Origin: Syntrophaceae bacterium UBA6252
Lineage (GTDB): Bacteria; Desulfobacterota; Syntrophia; Syntrophales; UBA6807
Direction: 5' to 3'
DNA: 63,162 nt
NCBI GenBank assembly: GCA_002441265.1
Contig: DJVQ01000040.1
Span: 12,684-75,845, forward strand
In this document: positions 60,124 to 63,162 of the stretch, piece by piece
Layout: each line of letters begins with the position of its first letter
How positions within the stretch are numbered: position 1 is the first letter of the stretch
Notes under the pieces: model-generated
The model's input: the letters and a program-made list of their open reading frames with translations, nothing else
The model's database searches: none
Told to the model about the DNA's origin: nothing
Position numbers and translations under genes: made by a program

Positions 60124-61266
60124 CTACAGGCCCATGAACCTGGCGGCGATGGTCTTCATGATCTCGTTGCTTCCCGCGAAGATCCGCGCCACGCGGATGT
60201 CTCTCCACGCCCTGGCGATGGGGTATTCCTCGCAGTAGCCGTATCCGCCGTGGAGCTGCAGGCAGCGGTCGGCGACCCGGAAGGCCATCTCGGTCGTCCA
60301 GCACTTGCCCATGGAGGTTTCGATGATGATGTTGTTCCCTTCCATGTGATCCACGATCAGCTTTTCCACGAAGGCCCTGCCGAGCTTGACTTCCGTCGCC
60401 ATTTCGACGATCTCGAACTGGGTGTGCTGAAACTTGGTCAGGGGCTTTCCGAACACGATTCTTTCCTTGCAGTACTTGATCGTCGTGTCGAGCATGTACT
60501 CGGCGCCCGCCACCGAACCGATGCAGGCGATCAGCCGCTCCTGCTGGAGTTTCTCCATCAGTTTGAGAAATCCCGTCCCCTTGACCCCGAGCAGGTTTTC
60601 CTTCGGGATGCGGCAGTCGCTGAAATAAAGCTCCGCCGTGTCCTGGCTGTGCCACCCGATCTTCTTCATCTGCTTCCCCTTCTCGAACCCGGGGGTGCCT
60701 GCTTCCACCAGATAGAGATCCACCGCCATGTGGGGATTGTCTACGGACGGGTCCTTCGCCGCCAGGACGACGAGGTCGCAGTTGATGCCGTTGCTGATGA
60801 ACGTCTTCTGGCCGTTGAGGACGATGTCGTCCCCGTCGGTGACGGCGGTCGTCTTCATGGCCGCCAGGTCGCTGCCCGCATTGGGCTCGGTCATGGCGAC
60901 GGCGGTGATGATTTCGCCGGTCACGCACTTGGGCAGGTACTTTTTCTTCTGTTCCTCCGAGCCGTAGCTGATGATGTAGGGAACGACGACATCGCTGTGA
61001 AGCGACGCGAACAGCCCGGACTGGTTCGTCCGGATCATCTCCTCGAGGAGAATGACGGAATACAGGAAATCACAGCCCATTCCGCCGTATTCCTCCGGTA
61101 CGCTCATGCACAGGAAACCCTGTTCCCCCATCTTCCTCCAGACGCTCTTGGGCACGATGCCGGCTTCTTCCCATTCCTCGACATGGGGCATGACTTCCCT
61201 GTCGATGAATTTGCGAACGGCATCCCTGAAAATCTTGTGTTCTTCCGTGTAGTTAAGTATTTCCAT
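60124..61266 (-). CDS. Acyl-CoA dehydrogenase
   Basis: 380 residues with all standard blocks: AVAMTEPNAGSDLAAMKTTA, IGWHSQDTAELYFSDCRIP, CKERIVFGKPLTKFQ and the C-terminal GGYGYCEEYPIARAWRD. The YEGT segment is FAGSNEIM, so the base is probably the Glu in the helix-G stretch GAEYMLDTT, as in the isovaleryl-/long-chain type. It starts after AAAGGGAAATTTC. A region of tandem hairpin repeats precedes it. Confidence 0.95.
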   Translation of the reverse strand: MEILNYTEEHKIFRDAVRKFIDREVMPHVEEWEEAGIVPKSVWRKMGEQGFLCMSVPEEYGGMGCDFLYSVILLEEMIRTNQSGLFASLHSDVVVPYIISYGSEEQKKKYLPKCVTGEIITAVAMTEPNAGSDLAAMKTTAVTDGDDIVLNGQKTFISNGINCDLVVLAAKDPSVDNPHMAVDLYLVEAGTPGFEKGKQMKKIGWHSQDTAELYFSDCRIPKENLLGVKGTGFLKLMEKLQQERLIACIGSVAGAEYMLDTTIKYCKERIVFGKPLTKFQHTQFEIVEMATEVKLGRAFVEKLIVDHMEGNNIIIETSMGKCWTTEMAFRVADRCLQLHGGYGYCEEYPIARAWRDIRVARIFAGSNEIMKTIAARFMGL

Positions 61267-61288
61267 GAAATTTCCCTTTCTTTGATTT

Positions 61289-61308
61289 CCGGAAAGACCG
61301 CTTTCCGG
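61289..61308. repeat. Hairpin CCGGAAAG-ACCG-CTTTCCGG
   Basis: A perfect 8-pair stem in the leader of the acyl-CoA dehydrogenase gene, 23 bases before its start codon. Confidence 0.6.
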
Positions 61309-61324
61309 CGGGGCGCCGCGGCCG

Positions 61325-61514
61325 CCGGCTCTGAAGGGCCGGTCCGCACCTCTTCCCTCAAGTCATCGATGGCAGCCGGCCCGGCGGGCCGGACACAGTG
61401 AAACGATTTCTTTCCTTGAATTCCCCGATAAACACCGGCCCCCAGCGGCCGGATGCCTGAAAACGATTTCTTCCCCCGAAGCCCCCCCGGCAGACACCGG
61501 CCCCGATGGGCCGG
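61325..61514. repeat. Four tandem GGCCGG hairpin units
   Basis: Four short inverted repeats of the form CCGGCC-N3 to 6-GGCCGG begin at 61325, 61376, 61435 and 61497, spaced 51, 59 and 62 bases. The two middle units also share AAACGATTTCTT about 24 bases after the stem. This fills the 259-base gap between the small unknown protein and the acyl-CoA dehydrogenase. It is too short and irregular for CRISPR. Confidence 0.7.
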
Positions 61515-61525
61515 ATACCGTGCAA

Positions 61526-61870
61526 TCAACCCCTTCCAGCGGGGCATCGATACCGGTTTCCCTCTTTGTCAACGAACGTGAGGGTGTGCGATGCCGACCA
61601 CAGGGTCTCGTCCATGATGCAATAGAATGACGCGATCTCTCCCGGCCCGATCTCCCTCGGACCGGGGGGATACAGGGTGTCGATTCTCTTCACACCCCGT
61701 ACCCCTTCCAGTTCCAGTCCGCCGCTTATGGTCACCGGTTTCGTCCCCAGGTTTTTCACCTGGATTTCCAGGTTCAGGTCGAAAAGCCTGTGGCTTCCTC
61801 CGCAGCAGCCTGTCCTGAAATTCAGGACAGGCTCCGTGCTGGTGTTCATGAAGGCTTTGATCGAAAGCAT
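61526..61870 (-). CDS. Small beta-rich protein of unknown function
   Basis: 114 residues, no signal peptide or membrane helix. A Cys pair (TGCCGGS) lies near the N-terminus and the rest alternates in a beta-strand pattern (LNLEIQVKNLGTKPVTISGGLELEG, IASFYCIMDE, ASHTLTFVDKEGNRYRC). I do not recognise the family. It sits 18 bases downstream of the thiolase gene, so they are probably co-transcribed. It might be an accessory or binding subunit. Confidence 0.65.
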   Translation of the reverse strand: MLSIKAFMNTSTEPVLNFRTGCCGGSHRLFDLNLEIQVKNLGTKPVTISGGLELEGVRGVKRIDTLYPPGPREIGPGEIASFYCIMDETLWSASHTLTFVDKEGNRYRCPAGRG

Positions 61871-61888
61871 GTTCCCCCGGAACGGCGA

Positions 61889-63103
61889 TCAGTCTCCCTG
61901 TTTCCCGACAATGGTGATGGCGCACACGTTCTGATGCGGAACGCCACCAAGGTTGTGGGTCAGTCCATAGCGCGGGTTTTCCAGCTGTCTCTTGCCCGCC
62001 CGCCCATGAAGCTGCAGGTACATTTCGTACAGCATCCGGAGGCCCGATGCACCGATGGGATGCCCGAAGCACTTCAATCCTCCGTCGATCTGGGCGGGGA
62101 TTTTCCCGTCCCTGTCATAGAACCCGTCGAGGGAATCCTTCCAGGCCTTTCCCCTGTCCGAGATGTGGAGGTCTTCATAGGTTACGAGTTCCGTGATGGA
62201 GAAACAGTCATGGAGTTCCATCATGCTGATCTCCTTGCGCGGATCGGCGATCCCCGCTTCCTTGTAGGCCGCGGTGCTGCACTTGCTCGTCGTGACGAAA
62301 TGCTCGCCCTGCCACTCGTTGAAGCCGCCTTCATAACCGCTGCTGAGGGCAAGCTGGGTCGCCTTGACGGTGATGATGTCCTTCTTTTTCTTCCCGAGTT
62401 TCTTCGCGATCTCGGGCGTGGTCACGATGGCGCACGCCGACCCGTCGCTCACGCCGCAGCAGTCGAACAGCCCGAGGGGGTATGCGATGATGGGCGCGCC
62501 GAGCACCTGGTCCTCGCTCACGGGCTTGGTCAGGTGCGCCTTCGGGTTCAGCGCCCCGTTGGCATGGCTTTTCACCGACACGTGGGCGATGGCGCGCTTC
62601 AGGTCCTTGTCGGAGATCCTGTACTTGGCGGCGTACGCCGAGGCAAGCTGGGCGAAAAGGCCCGGGGCCGTGCCGTTGGCGGACCACAGCCAGTTCAGCG
62701 TGCCGAAGCTCGATCCGGGCTGGGGAAGTCCCCCGTAGCCCGTATCCTTGAGTTTTTCCATCCCCAGGGCAAGGCAGATGTCGTACGCCCCCGAGGCAAC
62801 CCCGTACACGGCCGCGCGGAAGGCTTCCGTGCCCGAGGCGCAGAAGTTCTCGTTTCTTGACACGGGAATGTTGGGAAGCCGCAGCGTGACGGCCATGGCC
62901 GTCGCGCTCTTCCCGACCCCGACTTCATCGAAACAGGTGCTGAACCAGGCCGCCTGAATCTGGTTTTTCTCGATTCCGGCGTCCTCGAGGCATTCCGTGA
63001 ACGCCTCGACCATGAGTTCTTCGCCTCCCATGTCCCAGCGCTCTCCGAACTTGGTGCATCCCATTCCGAGGATGGCGACTTTATCCTTGATACCGGAAGC
63101 CAT
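61889..63103 (-). CDS. SCP-x type thiolase with complete active site
   Basis: 404 residues from MASGIKDKV, with AGGAGG six bases upstream. Nucleophile C88 (NENFCASG), H298 (ELHDC) and H348 (FGHPIGASG) are all present, unlike in the other two thiolase-fold proteins of this cluster. SCP-x thiolases cleave 3-oxo-2-methylacyl-CoA in sterol and branched-chain beta-oxidation. It is the first gene of the catabolic stretch in the window; the promoter is not clear. Confidence 0.92.
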   Translation of the reverse strand: MASGIKDKVAILGMGCTKFGERWDMGGEELMVEAFTECLEDAGIEKNQIQAAWFSTCFDEVGVGKSATAMAVTLRLPNIPVSRNENFCASGTEAFRAAVYGVASGAYDICLALGMEKLKDTGYGGLPQPGSSFGTLNWLWSANGTAPGLFAQLASAYAAKYRISDKDLKRAIAHVSVKSHANGALNPKAHLTKPVSEDQVLGAPIIAYPLGLFDCCGVSDGSACAIVTTPEIAKKLGKKKKDIITVKATQLALSSGYEGGFNEWQGEHFVTTSKCSTAAYKEAGIADPRKEISMMELHDCFSITELVTYEDLHISDRGKAWKDSLDGFYDRDGKIPAQIDGGLKCFGHPIGASGLRMLYEMYLQLHGRAGKRQLENPRYGLTHNLGGVPHQNVCAITIVGKQGD

Positions 63104-63118
63104 TTGGTACCTCCTACT

Positions 63119-63162
63119 TTGTGATGAAAACGTAAAAACCAAATCAACACTTTTTCGAACGG
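63119..63162 (-). repeat. Dispersed palindromic repeat, partial copy in reverse
   Basis: The reverse complement begins CCGTTCGAAAAAGTGTTGA, identical to positions 34-52 of the window for 19 bases, and stays similar for 25 more. It lies just upstream of the thiolase gene and is cut by the window edge. Confidence 0.65.

Noticed and set aside
61325..61514. CRISPR array
   Set aside because: Units are only partly similar, the spacing varies, the conserved part is a 6-base stem, and no cas gene is present.
61104..61547. A 147-residue minus-strand frame over the tandem hairpins
   Set aside because: Its sequence is a translation of the repeat units joined to a frame-shifted part of the acyl-CoA dehydrogenase gene.

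Overview
The window is GC-rich chromosomal DNA from a Gram-negative anaerobe, most likely a member of the Desulfobacterota (the former Deltaproteobacteria, near Syntrophobacterales or related groups). This is inferred from gene content, not from a marker gene. Gram-negative: an LPS transport and KDO block (kdsA, kdsC, lptC, lptA, lptB), a tripartite efflux system and lipoproteins. Anaerobic: a tungsten-type aldehyde ferredoxin oxidoreductase. Deltaproteobacterial style: sigma-54 with an NtrC-type activator, many PAS-type kinases, and a multi-subunit Mrp antiporter. No rRNA, transposase, phage gene or CRISPR array was seen. One tRNA-Met is present.

Layout. Positions 1-6.4 kb hold a small secreted OB-fold-like protein behind a near-consensus sigma-54 promoter, an NtrC-type activator just upstream of it, a metallo-beta-lactamase-fold hydrolase, adenylate kinase, and a three-gene unit of two tiny membrane proteins plus a 584-residue antiporter-like subunit. 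Positions 6.5-14.2 kb form an envelope-stress module. A MacA/MacB-like ABC efflux operon with its outer-membrane factor is divergent from a Spy/CpxP-like protein, an ECF sigma factor, a membrane anti-sigma candidate and a CnrX-like protein. Two mirror-image ECF-type promoters (GTAACC-N16-CGAC) lie between the arms. A self-regulated TetR gene and the tRNA follow. Positions 14.4-29.8 kb, all minus strand, carry an FG-GAP protein, a small membrane protein and a long transcription unit: antiporter subunit, giant PAS/GAF kinase, second kinase, response regulator, two Usp proteins, then mrpE-B-F-G, DUF4040, MbhE-like, mrpC and mrpD.

Positions 29.8-35.6 kb hold slipin and NfeD, a family-4 uracil-DNA glycosylase, coaBC and a divergent M23 peptidase. 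Positions 35.6-46.7 kb are the conserved rpoN neighbourhood read right to left: a glycosyltransferase, a TPR protein, kdsA, kdsC, lptC, lptA, lptB, rpoN, hpf, ptsN, hprK and rapZ.

Positions 46.8-63.1 kb are a minus-strand catabolic cluster of thirteen genes: an SCP-x type thiolase, a small unknown protein, an acyl-CoA dehydrogenase, an alpha-methylacyl-CoA racemase, a long acyl-CoA dehydrogenase, an aldehyde ferredoxin oxidoreductase, a thiolase-fold protein lacking the catalytic Cys and His, an SCP2-DUF35 fusion, a DUF35 protein, two acyl-CoA dehydrogenases without a recognisable catalytic Glu, a second degenerate thiolase-fold protein, and an aldehyde dehydrogenase. Set beside the actinobacterial igr/Ltp2 pathway, this suggests anaerobic breakdown of alpha-methyl-branched (isoprenoid- or sterol-side-chain-like) acyl-CoAs by retro-aldol cleavage, with the aldehyde removed by AOR or ALDH. 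The pathway is inference. The active-site changes are read directly from the sequence.

A palindromic dispersed repeat occurs in four places, including both ends of the window.
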